Origin: CBDCIS01 sp965217565
GTDB lineage: Bacteria; Chloroflexota; Dehalococcoidia; Lucifugimonadales; CATOSD01
Direction: 5' to 3'
Length of the DNA: 64,000 nt
NCBI GenBank assembly: GCA_965217565.1
Contig: CBDCIS010000006.1
Location: forward strand, 1 to 64,000
The position numbers and the translations under genes are program-made. Positions 52,919 through 61,921 of this stretch are shown piece after piece (position 1 is the first letter of the stretch; the number at the start of each line of letters is the position of its first letter). A model generated the notes under the pieces. That model saw nothing but the letters and a program-made list of their open reading frames with translations, ran no database searches and was not told the DNA's origin.

Positions 52919-53878
52919 ATGAGTGCAACTGAGTCATGCCGAATATGGGGATCAAGCTATCCCGCAACTGTCTATATCAATCAAGACCCAAGCTACGCCA
53001 TAGTGGATTCCACTCGGACGGGTGGGAGGTACAAGTTTGCAGGAGACGCGAAGCTCTATATCAACGAATTAGATGACAGAGCGAAGGCTCGTCTAACCAC
53101 CTGGCTTGTGGATCAACGAATGCGCGGAGACGAACTACCAGAAGTTACAGGAGCAGTTATAAACCATGCAAAGACTAAACCATCACTGGAGGTCTACGAG
53201 AGGGCCGATAGATTGCTTCGATTTGTAGCAGAGTTCCTCGATACTCTTGGAGACTACGTGACAGTGTCCCCCGAAGACTGTCACGCAGCATGTGCATGGT
53301 CTGAATCAATTGAATGGAAGGAGGTTTACTATCTCCTGAGCTATCTTAAAACCAAGGGGTGGCTAGATGCAGGGACTCTTCAAGGCAACATGTTCAAGGG
53401 CTGGCCTACGGTAGACGGCTATAACCGTATAGAGGAACGACGGATCAACGTAGATGCTTCCCAGGCATTCGTGGCTATGTGGTTTGACTCCAGCATGGAT
53501 GAGACTTACGACAACGGCATTGAGCCTGCCATTAAGAAAGCAGGATATAAACCTTTGAAAATTAACCAAAAGGAACACGTTAACAAGATTGACGATGAAA
53601 TCATTGCGGAGCTTCGTCGTTCGCGCTTTCTCGTAGCTGATTTTACACATGGCGAGGACGGGGCAAGAGGTGGCGTGTACTACGAAGCAGGGTTCGCCCA
53701 TGGACTCAACTTGCCCGTCATTTTCACATGCCGGAAGGATGCAGTGGAAACATTACACTTCGACACGAACCACTACAACCATATAGTTTGGACAACACCG
53801 GCCGAGTTGCATGAGAAGCTGAAGAACCGCATCCTTGCCGTCATTGGGGAAGGCCCCGAAGCGCAGACAAACCCATGA
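52919..53878 (+). CDS. Deoxyribosyltransferase/TIR-like protein in restriction operon
   Basis: 319 residues. The N-terminal 175 residues are unrecognised and helical. The C-terminal part (about 180-310) reads QAFVAMWFDSSMDETYDNGI, EPAIKKAGYKPLKINQKEHV, FLVADFTHGEDGARGGVYYE and AGFAHGLNLPVIFTC. This is a nucleoside 2-deoxyribosyltransferase-like, TIR-related fold with the Asp and the YYEAG glutamate expected for glycosidic-bond cleavage. It sits between hsdS and hsdR, overlapping hsdR by 4 bases. Likely an effector cutting NAD or nucleotides; substrate is inference. Confidence 0.7.
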   Translation: MSATESCRIWGSSYPATVYINQDPSYAIVDSTRTGGRYKFAGDAKLYINELDDRAKARLTTWLVDQRMRGDELPEVTGAVINHAKTKPSLEVYERADRLLRFVAEFLDTLGDYVTVSPEDCHAACAWSESIEWKEVYYLLSYLKTKGWLDAGTLQGNMFKGWPTVDGYNRIEERRINVDASQAFVAMWFDSSMDETYDNGIEPAIKKAGYKPLKINQKEHVNKIDDEIIAELRRSRFLVADFTHGEDGARGGVYYEAGFAHGLNLPVIFTCRKDAVETLHFDTNHYNHIVWTTPAELHEKLKNRILAVIGEGPEAQTNP

Positions 53879-56800
53879 CCACCCTCAGCGAAGCAGACGT
53901 TGAGCAGGCAGCCCTTGACTGGCTGTCTGACCTTGGATGGCAGGCGGCGCACGGCCCGGACATAGCCCCCGAGACGCCCACCGCTGAGCGCGACGACTAC
54001 GGCCAAGTGGTGTTGGAGCGTCGGCTACGGGACGCCCTCGCACAACTGAACCCCAGTCTGCCCTCGGATGCCCTCGACGATGCCTACCGCAAGCTGTCCC
54101 GGCCTGAGGGTTCGACTCTCGAAGCCCGCAACCGCGCCTTCCACCGGATGCTGGTCAACGGCGTGGAGATAGAGTATCGCGATTCTGAGGGACGGGTGCG
54201 CGGGGACCAAGTTCGAGTCATCGACTTCGACAACCCCGCCGATAACGAATGGCTGGCCGTCAACCAGTTCACCGTCACCGAGGACGGGAACACCCGCAGG
54301 CCGGACGTGGTGCTATTCGTCAACGGTCTGCCCCTGGGCGTAATCGAGCTGAAGAACCCCGCAGACGAGGACGCCACCATCTGGACGGCGTGGCAGCAGC
54401 TCCAGACCTACAAGGCCGACTTGCCGTCGCTCTTTTCCATGAACGAGGCGCTGGTGGTCTCGGACGGCAACGAGGCCCGCGTTGGCACACTGACCGCGGG
54501 ACGGGAGTGGTTCAAGCCCTGGCGCACCATCACCGGGGAGACGCTGGCCGATCCACACATGACCGAACTCCAGGTGATGCTGGAAGGCGTCTTCGAGCCG
54601 GGCCGCTTCCTGTCGCTCATCCGCGACTTCATAGTCTTCGAGGACGACGGCAGCGGCGCGCTGATCAAGAAGATGGCGGGCTACCACCAGTTCCACGCGG
54701 TCAGAGTAGCCGTGGACGAGACGCTGCGCGCAGCAAAGTTGCAACGCGCAGAGGCACAGGTTGCCGAAGAACAGGATGGATACGAATCGGGGCGAAAGCC
54801 TGGAGGAGAGCCTGGCGACCGCCGCATCGGGGTCGTCTGGCACACTCAGGGATCGGGCAAGAGCCTGACGATGGCTTTCTACTCCGGGGCTGTTATCCGT
54901 GAACCGGCGATGGAGAACCCGACCATCGTCGTCCTCACCGACCGCAACGACCTGGACGACCAGCTCTTCGGCACCTTCTCCCGCTGCCAGGACCTACTGC
55001 GCCAGCCGCCAACCCAGGCTGAGAGCCGCGCCGATCTGCGCGGCAAATTGTCGGTGAACGCAGGCGGCGTGGTCTTCACCACCATCCAGAAGTTCTTCCC
55101 GGAGGAGAAGGGCGATGCCCATCCTACTCTGTCGGAGCGGCGCAACATCGTGGTCATCGCCGATGAGGCCCACCGCAGCCAGTACGACTTCATCGACGGG
55201 TTCGCCCGGCACATGCGGGACGCGTTGCCCAACGCATCGTTTGTGGGGTTTACGGGGACTCCCATCGAGCTTCAGGACGCCAATACTCGCGCCGTGTTCG
55301 GCGACTACATCAGCATCTACGACATCCAACGCTCCGTGGAGGACGGGGCCACCGTGCCCATCTACTACGAGAGCCGCCTGGCCAAGCTATCCCTGGACGA
55401 GGACGAGAAGCCAAATATCGACCCAGACTTCGAGGAGGCCACCGAGGGCGAGGAGGTGGACCGTAGGGAGAAGCTCAAGACCAAGTGGGCGCAGTTGGAG
55501 GCGGTCGTCGGCGCCGAGAAGCGCGTGAATCAGATCGCCAAGGACATCGTAGACCACTTTGGGCAGCGACTGGAGGCACTGGAAGGCAAGGCGATGGTCG
55601 TCTGTATGAGCCGTCGCATCTGCATCGACCTCTACCGAGAGTTGGCACGCCTGCGTCCAGACTGGCACGACGACGATGACGACAAGGGAGCCATGAAGGT
55701 TATAATGACCGGTTCGGCGTCAGACCCACTGGAGTGGCAGCCGCACATCAGGAACAAGGCACGGCGGGAGGAGTTGGCCCAGCGGTTCAGAGACCCGGCC
55801 GACCCGCTTCAGGTCGTGCTGGTGCGGGACATGTGGCTGACGGGGTTCGACGCGCCGAGTCTGCACACCATGTACGTGGACAAGCCGATGCGTGGTCACG
55901 GATTGATGCAGGCCATCGCTCGCGTCAATCGGGTCTTCAAGGACAAGCCTGGCGGCCTCGTCGTGGACTACCTGGGGCTGGCCCAGGACCTGAAGCAGGC
56001 GCTTGCCACCTACACCGAGAGCGGGGGTAAGGGGCGGACGGCGCTGGATCAGGACGAAGCAGTGGCGGTGATGCTGGAGAAGTACGACGTGTGCTGCACC
56101 CTGTTCCACGGATTCGACTGGTCTATGTGGACGGTAGGCAACGCGCAGGGCCGTTTGGGGCTGCTCCCGCCCGCTCAGGAGCACGTCCTGTCCCAAGAGG
56201 AGGGCAAGGAACGCTGCCTGAACGCCGTACGCGAGCTGTCACAAGCCTTTGCCCTAGCCGTGCCGCACCCGGAGACATTTCGCATTCGGGACGACGTGGG
56301 GTTCTTCCAGGCGGTGCGGGCGGCGCTGTCTAAGCGGGCAACGGGTGAGGCCCGCCCCGAGGAAGACCTGGACCTGGCCGTGCGGCAGATCATCTCACGG
56401 GCGGTGGCCTCTGAGGGCGTGCTGGACATCTTCGCCGCCGCAGGCCTGGACAAGCCGGACATCTCGGTGCTCTCCGATGAGTTCCTGGCCGAAGTGCGCG
56501 AGATGCCACATCGCAATCTCGCGGTGGAGCTGTTGCAGAAGCTGCTCAGCGGCGAGGTATCCGCTCGGCGGCGCAAGAACGTGGTACAGGCCCGCTCATT
56601 CGCTGAGATGCTGGAGCAGACGCTGCGGCGCTACAAGAACCGGGCGATTGAGGCCGCGCAGGTCATTGAGGAGTTGATTGAGCTTGCCAGGGACATGCGG
56701 GAGGCCAACGCACGCGGCGAGCGGTTGGGGTTGTCCGAGGACGAACTGGCCTTCTACGACGCGCTGGAGACCAATGACAGCGCCGTGAAGGTGCTCGGCG

Positions 56801-57018
56801 ACGAAACGCTCCGGGACATCGCCCGCCAACTCGTCGAGACCGTTCGCAATAACGTCACCATCGATTGGACGTTGCGGGAGAACGTCCGCGCAAACCTACG
56901 CCGGTTGGTCCGCCGCATCCTTCGCAAGTACGGCTACCCGCCCGACAAACAAGAGAAGGCGACGCAGACCGTGCTGGAACAGGCAGAGGTCCTGTCCGGA
57001 GGATGGGCAGTTACCTAA
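53875..57018 (+). CDS. hsdR: Type I restriction endonuclease motor subunit
   Basis: 1047 residues, start in the ATGA overlap. The N-terminal nuclease has RPDVVLFVNGLPLGVIELKN (PD-(D/E)XK with ELK). The translocase has Walker A HTQGSGKSLTM (about 322), LTDRNDLDDQL, DEAH box VIADEAHRSQYD (about 425) and motif III GFTGTPI; later helicase motifs include VLVRDMWLTGFDAPSLHTMY and GHGLMQAIARVNRVF. The C-terminal 250 residues bind the methylase core. It pumps unmethylated DNA and cuts it. Length and motifs are intact. Confidence 0.93.
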   Translation: MTTLSEADVEQAALDWLSDLGWQAAHGPDIAPETPTAERDDYGQVVLERRLRDALAQLNPSLPSDALDDAYRKLSRPEGSTLEARNRAFHRMLVNGVEIEYRDSEGRVRGDQVRVIDFDNPADNEWLAVNQFTVTEDGNTRRPDVVLFVNGLPLGVIELKNPADEDATIWTAWQQLQTYKADLPSLFSMNEALVVSDGNEARVGTLTAGREWFKPWRTITGETLADPHMTELQVMLEGVFEPGRFLSLIRDFIVFEDDGSGALIKKMAGYHQFHAVRVAVDETLRAAKLQRAEAQVAEEQDGYESGRKPGGEPGDRRIGVVWHTQGSGKSLTMAFYSGAVIREPAMENPTIVVLTDRNDLDDQLFGTFSRCQDLLRQPPTQAESRADLRGKLSVNAGGVVFTTIQKFFPEEKGDAHPTLSERRNIVVIADEAHRSQYDFIDGFARHMRDALPNASFVGFTGTPIELQDANTRAVFGDYISIYDIQRSVEDGATVPIYYESRLAKLSLDEDEKPNIDPDFEEATEGEEVDRREKLKTKWAQLEAVVGAEKRVNQIAKDIVDHFGQRLEALEGKAMVVCMSRRICIDLYRELARLRPDWHDDDDDKGAMKVIMTGSASDPLEWQPHIRNKARREELAQRFRDPADPLQVVLVRDMWLTGFDAPSLHTMYVDKPMRGHGLMQAIARVNRVFKDKPGGLVVDYLGLAQDLKQALATYTESGGKGRTALDQDEAVAVMLEKYDVCCTLFHGFDWSMWTVGNAQGRLGLLPPAQEHVLSQEEGKERCLNAVRELSQAFALAVPHPETFRIRDDVGFFQAVRAALSKRATGEARPEEDLDLAVRQIISRAVASEGVLDIFAAAGLDKPDISVLSDEFLAEVREMPHRNLAVELLQKLLSGEVSARRRKNVVQARSFAEMLEQTLRRYKNRAIEAAQVIEELIELARDMREANARGERLGLSEDELAFYDALETNDSAVKVLGDETLRDIARQLVETVRNNVTIDWTLRENVRANLRRLVRRILRKYGYPPDKQEKATQTVLEQAEVLSGGWAVT

Positions 57019-57082
57019 GACGTGACGGTACTTCCCCACAGACGACCCCAGGCGAACCTTGGCGTGAATTACTATAAGAAGC

Positions 57083-58225
57083 ATGTCGATGACATTTGAC
57101 TTGAGCCTCCTAGAGAATCTGCTCCACCAGGAGGAAGGACCCGCGCTGGATTTCAAAGAGGAACAGTACCTCTTTGAAAACGCTGATGTAAGGTCCAAGG
57201 CAGAATTGCTGAAAGACATCTTGGCGCAGGCCAATTCGTGGCGACTAACAACCGCGTACATATTGATAGGAGTGAGAGAGGTCAAAGGGGGACGCAGCGA
57301 GATCATCGGAGTAGAAAGCCATCTGGACGATGCCAACCTCCATCAATTCGTCAATGGGAAGACCCAGAGACCTGTAGAATTCTCGTACCTGCCGTTCCGT
57401 ACAGTTGATGGCGAAATTGGCGTTATACAGATACCTCTGCAAGAACGGCCCGTACACCTCAAGATGCGGTTTGGCGGTATAGACAAGAACGAGGTATTGA
57501 TAAGGGATGGTAGTTCTACTAGGGTTGCCAGTCCGGACGAGATCGCAAGAATGGGTGCGGAAAGAGCACTCAGTGGTACACCACAGTTCATTCTAGAGTG
57601 GGCTGACGTTGATCTGCGCAAGATTCTTCATTCGCCACACACCGTGCACTCGTTAGTCCTTGATCCGATGCTCCCCAAGGATACATTTACACGACGGCGT
57701 TCCTATGGACTTGGCATTGATCCCTTCGCCAATCGGTCTTACTCCAAGGAATTGATAGTTTACGTGGCGGAAAGGAACTTCTTGACCCCTTTGGGTTTCC
57801 GGCTTCATAACAAGAGCGGCACCGTTGGTAAGCGGATTCGTTTCACTGGGCATGCAACCAAGTTCGACGGGCTCGTTATCCGAGAGTGGATTGACGACAT
57901 GCCCTCTCCCAATTTCAACCTCTTCTCCCCACGAGTATCGGAAATTGCCTTACGTGGCGATGACAACCCAAGTTTGTCTGTAGTGGACTTCGACGAATAT
58001 TGGGAGGTTGTTATCGACTTCGGAGACGTACGCCCGCACGACGAAGTCTGGACGGACAGTTGTTTATTTGTCGGCTCAACCATTCCAGGCGTCTTACTCT
58101 TGCGAGGAGCGCTTAGAGGGGACAATCTGCCGGACCCGATAAAGTGTGAACTGGAGGTTAAAGTAGGTGTCGAGTGTAGACCTATGGTAATCGACGATGT
58201 GACTCCCTACTTGGGCGAAGAATGA
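57083..58225 (+). CDS. AlbA_2 (Schlafen-type) domain protein
   Basis: 380 residues. Residues about 5-150: LLHQEEGPALDFKEEQYLFE, SKAELLKDILAQANSWRLTT, AYILIGVREVKGGRSEIIGV, NKNEVLIRDGSSTRVASP-like ending match the AlbA_2 nucleic-acid-binding domain of bacterial Schlafen-type proteins; the E..LDFKE and KD..A.AN residues are the usual ones. The remaining 230 residues are beta-rich and unrecognised. It follows hsdR by 64 bases on the same strand and is probably a defence accessory. Confidence 0.75.
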   Translation: MSMTFDLSLLENLLHQEEGPALDFKEEQYLFENADVRSKAELLKDILAQANSWRLTTAYILIGVREVKGGRSEIIGVESHLDDANLHQFVNGKTQRPVEFSYLPFRTVDGEIGVIQIPLQERPVHLKMRFGGIDKNEVLIRDGSSTRVASPDEIARMGAERALSGTPQFILEWADVDLRKILHSPHTVHSLVLDPMLPKDTFTRRRSYGLGIDPFANRSYSKELIVYVAERNFLTPLGFRLHNKSGTVGKRIRFTGHATKFDGLVIREWIDDMPSPNFNLFSPRVSEIALRGDDNPSLSVVDFDEYWEVVIDFGDVRPHDEVWTDSCLFVGSTIPGVLLLRGALRGDNLPDPIKCELEVKVGVECRPMVIDDVTPYLGEE

Positions 58226-58418
58226 CCTTGATGCACGTGGCTACTTCATAGGCCATTTATACGATTCTTGCGTTACATTGCAGCTAGTCGGGAGTTTTGA
58301 GGGCGGATCTGGCTCTCCACTCGTTGAAAGGGCTCCGGGCCCAAGGCTCGTTAGGGTCGGGTGGCCCTTTACCTATATCAAGACCTCCCACCGGAAAGTT
58401 CGCAAATCGGTACGCCTT
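58226..58418 (+). other. Scar with a recombinase-like 3' end
   Basis: After the AlbA_2 stop there is ACATTGCAGCT (about 58272), also seen near 47364, and then a frame ending HRKVRKSVRLGPP. It matches the C-terminus of recombinase 3 (GGVRKSVRHGGP), with 18 identical bases. It looks like the last codons of a lost serine recombinase. Confidence 0.45.
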
Positions 58419-58579
58419 GGCCCACCATACTGGATTCGAACTTTATCATTCAAGAGGGCCCAACGAGGCACACCGCTCTCATTGAGTTGGAATGATCCAG
58501 AAGCCTGATACGGGTCATATAGCTCAATGTGGTACAGGACAGGGGGATACAATGCCGCGTGGGCATGTTCCTGAAGTTT
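58419..58579 (+). repeat. Att-like 160-bp repeat, copy 2
   Basis: GGCCCACCATACTGGATTCG and the following 140 bases match 15645-15805 in inverse orientation. The frame GPPYWIRTLSFKRAQRGTPL continues from the recombinase-like end. The copy is cut on the right by the IS3-family end at 58579. Confidence 0.65.
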
Positions 58580-58636
58580 GAGGTGGACCGAGAAAACTGG
58601 ACAGGTGGCTAAGTGAGAGTCCTGCTCCTAAACTAA

Positions 58637-59486
58637 GAGGGTGTGTGAGAAGTTCAAATTAGGTTGGTGCTAAGCGTCGGAGCATGAGATGAATCATAGC
58701 TATATGGGTCCACGCCTCGGTTGTATCGGACAGAGCTTCGTAGTCCTTGCTCATCCGACGGCACCTGCTGAGCCACGCGAATGTTCGTTCGACCACCCAT
58801 CTTCGCGGCAGCACTTGAAAACGGTGGCTGTCCCTGGGGCGCTTGACAATCTCGAGTGCCCAGCCTGTCAGGGCCCAGACCCACTCGACCAGCTTTCCAG
58901 CATAGCCAGCATCGGCCCAGACCAACCTCATGCGGGGAAACCTCCCTATCAATTTATCGATGACCAGCTTCGCCCCATCCCTATCCTGGATATTGGCAGG
59001 ATGCACCACCACCGCCAGCAGCAACCCCATGGTATCTACAATGATATGTCGCTTTCGACCGTTGACCTTCTTGCCAGCGTCATAGCCACGAGGCCCCCTT
59101 TTTCCGTAGTCTTGACCGACTGGGGCTGTCTATGATAGCAGCGCTAGGTGTCGGGTTCCTCCCCTCGGCCTGCCGGACCTTGACTCGGAGAGCGTCATTG
59201 GCTCGTTCCCATGTACCATCCTCTCTCCACTCCCGAAAATACCACCATACAGTACCCCAAGGCGGGAGGTCATGCGGCATGGCTCGCCACGTGCAACCGT
59301 TGCGCAGAACGTATAGAATGCCGTTGACGACTTCCCGCAGGTCTACAGTACGTGGCCTTCCCCCAGTTTTGGCTGCCGGGAGTAGCGGAGCGAGCATCTT
59401 CCACTGTTCATCAGTCAGGTCACTGGGGTATGCTTTGCGTTTCATGCCTCCATTCTAATACATATCCAAGACTTCTCACACACCCT
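58637..59486 (-). mobile_element. IS5-family element A (nested)
   Basis: Inverted ends of AGAGGGTGTGTGAGAAGT type (58636-58653 and 59471-59488), flanked by CTAA on both sides (58633-58636 and 59487-59490), a YTAR duplication. It carries one transposase gene on the minus strand that is frameshifted. Confidence 0.7.
58659..59445 (-). pseudogene. IS5-family transposase A, frameshifted
   Basis: Two pieces: 59445-59080 (DLTDEQWKMLAPLLPAAKTG, YREWREDG-type core, AIIDSPS) and 59030-58659 (GLLLAVVVHPANIQDRDGAK, LVWADAGYAGKLVEWVWALT, RRWVVERTFAWLSRCRR). The catalytic Asp, Asp and Glu are all encoded (IIDS, WADAGY, VERTFAW). The joint SVKTTEKGGPRGYDAGKK is only readable with two frame changes: two extra bases in a C run and one missing base in a G run. 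Inactive as written. Confidence 0.75.
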
Positions 59487-59490
59487 CTAA

Positions 59491-60416
59491 GAGCCTATCC
59501 GATAACCTTAATTGTCCTTGGTGGATATCAGAGACTTTGGATAAACTTTCTCCATTCTACTTGAGTGGAGGAAAGACATGTCGAAGATCGATCATGGAGG
59601 CGTAGGCGCTGATTGGCGGATTCCCGATGCTCTGTGGGAGAGGATTGAGCCGTTGCTGCCTGCAGAGGAGACGAGTCCGAAGGGCGGGAGGCCATGGAAA
59701 CCTGCTCGAGAGTGTATGGATGGAATCTTCTACGTGCTGCGGACCGGCTGCCAGTGGAAAGCGTTGCCTCGCACGTTCGGTGCTCCGAGCACTGTGCATG
59801 ACCGATTCCAGCGTTGGCGAGCCGCCGGAGTCTTCGAGGAGCTATGGAAGCAGGGGTTGTCTGAATACGACCAACTGCATGGAATAGATTGGCAGTGGCA
59901 GGCAATGGATGGAGCCATGACAAAGGCTCCGCTCGGGGGGTGAGGGCACTGGGCCGAACCCTACAGACCGGGGCAAGAAGGGGACCAAACGCAGTCTGTT
60001 GACAGAGGGGAACGGTATTCCCATAGGGGTGTGTGTGGATGGAGCCAACCGCCACGACATGAAGATGGTTGAGCCGACATTCGAATCTATGGTGGCGGAA
60101 CGTCCGGTTCCCCGACCCGGACAACCTCAGCATCTGTGTCTGGACAAGGGCTATGACTTTGCTGAGGTTGAGCAGCTGGCGGCACGGTACGGATACACAG
60201 CGCACATCCGCAGCCGAGGCCAAGAGCGGGAGGAAAAACAGACCCTCCCCGGTTACCGCGCCCGCCGTTGGGTGGTCGAGCGCAGCCATAGCTGGCTGAA
60301 TCGGTTCAGACGGCTGCTCATCCGTTGGGAGAAGCGTTTGGACAACTATCTTGCTATGCTCCACTTTGCCTGTGCCTGGATAACATATCGCGCTGCCGGA
60401 GTTGTCGGATAGGCTC
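59491..60416 (+). mobile_element. IS5-family element B (nested)
   Basis: Inverted ends GAGCCTATCCGATAAC (59491) and complement of GTTGTCGGATAGGCTC (ends 60416). The flanks differ (CTAA left, TTAG right), so the element does not lie at its original target duplication and was probably brought here by recombination. Confidence 0.7.
59578..60412 (+). pseudogene. IS5-family transposase B in two frames
   Basis: Frame one 59578-59943 (DWRIPDALWERIEPLLPAEE, GIFYVLRTGCQWKALPRTFG, AMDGAMTKAPLGG) and frame two to 60412 (GNGIPIGVCVDGANRHDMKM, HLCLDKGYDFAEVEQLA, RRWVVERSHSWLNRFRR). All three catalytic residues are present. The frames join by a +1 shift at six Gs followed by TGA (59934-59943); this could be programmed frameshifting or a one-base insertion. 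Confidence 0.7.
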
Positions 60417-60475
60417 TTAGTGAGAGTCCTGCTCCTAAACTAAGGGCAGCTGTTGCTGTCTGGAAGGAGAAGGAC

Positions 60476-60760
60476 ATGGCGCAAGGAAGAAGGAAGCACA
60501 GCCCGGCCTTCAAGGCCAGGGTGGCCCTGGATGCGGTGAAGGGGGAGGAGACAGTGGCCCAGCTGGCCGCCCGGTACGAAGTCCACCCGGGCCAGATTCA
60601 AGCCTGGAAGAAGGTCCTGACCGGGGGTGCCGCCGGTGTGTTCGGTAACGGTCAGGACCACAAGGCCAAGAGCGACGCTGCCTTGGTCGCCCGGTTGTAC
60701 CAGGAGATCGGCCAGTTGAAGGTGGAGCTGGATTTCTTGGCGGAGAGGTCCGGTCCATGA
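60476..60760 (+). CDS. IS3-family transposase OrfA
   Basis: 94 residues with AAGGAGAAGG before the ATG. KHSPAFKARVALDAVKGEET, VAQLAARYEVHPGQIQAWKK is the IS3-type helix-turn-helix, followed by a leucine-zipper-like helix (ARLYQEIGQLKVELDFL). It overlaps orfB by 4 bases (ATGA), a usual IS3 arrangement. Confidence 0.85.
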   Translation: MAQGRRKHSPAFKARVALDAVKGEETVAQLAARYEVHPGQIQAWKKVLTGGAAGVFGNGQDHKAKSDAALVARLYQEIGQLKVELDFLAERSGP

Positions 60761-61701
60761 ACCCGGCCCGGCGGCGGGAGATGGTGGACCGGGAGCATCC
60801 CTCGTTGCCGATAGTGGGGCAATGCGCCCTGCTGGGGGTGAGCCGCTCCAGCATATACTACCGTCCCAAGGGGGCTTCGGAAGAGGAGCTGTCGCTGATG
60901 CGGGAGATAGACCGGCAGTAGAAGGCGACCCCCTTCTATGGGTCGCGGCGGATGAAGGTCTGGCTGGAGCGGCAGGGTATAGTGGTGAGCCGGAAGCGGG
61001 TGCAGCGGCTGATGCGTGTCATGGGACTGCGGGCCATCTACCGGCGACCTCGTACCAGCCAACCGGCGCCGGGAGTGCGGGTCTATCCCTATCTGTTGGG
61101 GAAGGCCGAAATCACCAGACCCAACCAGGTGTGGGCCTCAGACATCACCTACCTGCCCATGGCCCGGGGATTCCTCTACCTGGTGGCCGTCATGGACTGG
61201 CACAGCCGGTATGTCCTGTCCTGGCGCCTGTCCAACACTCTGGAGGCAGGCTTTTGCGCCGAGGCCCTGACGGAGGCGCTGGAGAGGGGAAGGCCGGAGG
61301 TGTTCAACACTGACCAGGGGAGCCAGTTCACCAGTCAGGAATTCACCCAGGTCCTTCAGGACCGCGGTGTGAAGATCAGCATGGACGGGAAGGGGAGGTA
61401 CCAAGACAACATCTTCGTCGAGCGGCTGTGGCGCACGGTGAAGTACGAGGAGGTGTACCTGAAAGCCTACGCCAGCGCGGGGGAGGCCCGGAGGGAACTG
61501 GGAGCTTACTTCCGGTTCTACAATGACCAGAGGCCCCATCAGGCCTTGGGATACAAGACACCCGGGGAAGTGTTCTCTGAAGGCACGGCGCCCCAAAATG
61601 AAGAGTCAACAGCTGAGAGGTGCTCGCCCGAAGCAGACGTGGTATCTTATGCGGGAGCTGCGGGACCCTCACTTAGCTCCACCTTAATTCTGTCCAACTA
61701 G
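60757..61701 (+). pseudogene. IS3-family transposase OrfB with premature stop
   Basis: Start ATG 60757 (NPARRREMVDREHPSLPIVG). A TAG at 60919-60921 stands where the family has Tyr (DRQ-stop-KATPFYGSRRM). Downstream the rve domain is complete: ITRPNQVWASDITYLP, VFNTDQGSQFTSQEF and DNIFVERLWRTVKYEEVYLK give the DDE triad. An internal ATG at 60952 allows a shorter product lacking the first 65 residues. Probably inactive. Confidence 0.75.
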
Positions 61702-61715
61702 TCGGGTCCACCTCA

Positions 61716-61921
61716 CTCAAGCACCCCCGCCGCCTTACCGATGTGTTCCAGCGGCGTCTGGACAGAGACACGCTAGCCAAAGATATCGCCGACGCCGAGC
61801 GGGACGTGGCGAAGTGGACGCGCAAGAACGAGAGACTTGTAAACGGTGTCGCTGTCCAGGATAAATGTCAGTGTAAGTGACCAGCATAAATGTCATCAAC
61901 TTGCACCGTGATCGTAACAGA
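61716..61921 (+). other. Short coding remnant between IS elements
   Basis: One frame from about 61719 reads KHPRRLTDVFQRRLDRDTLA and KDIADAERDVAKWTRKNERL to a stop near 61880. It looks like real protein sequence (helical, charged) from a lost gene, not recognised. Two copies of ATAAATGTCA (61861 and 61883) suggest the end of the ISNCY-like element. Confidence 0.35.

Larger units (their letters stand above)
58579..61715 (+). mobile_element. IS3-family element carrying two nested IS
   Basis: Left end TGAGGTGGACCGAGAAAAC.. and right end (complement) TGAGGTGGACCCGACTAG.. are inverted repeats that continue with TTGGACAG and GCTAAGTGAG.GTCC; together they bracket orfA/orfB. The left end is separated from orfA by two IS5-family elements. 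A 26-bp direct repeat (58612-58637 and 60419-60444) flanks the nested pair, too long for a normal target duplication. Confidence 0.65.
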
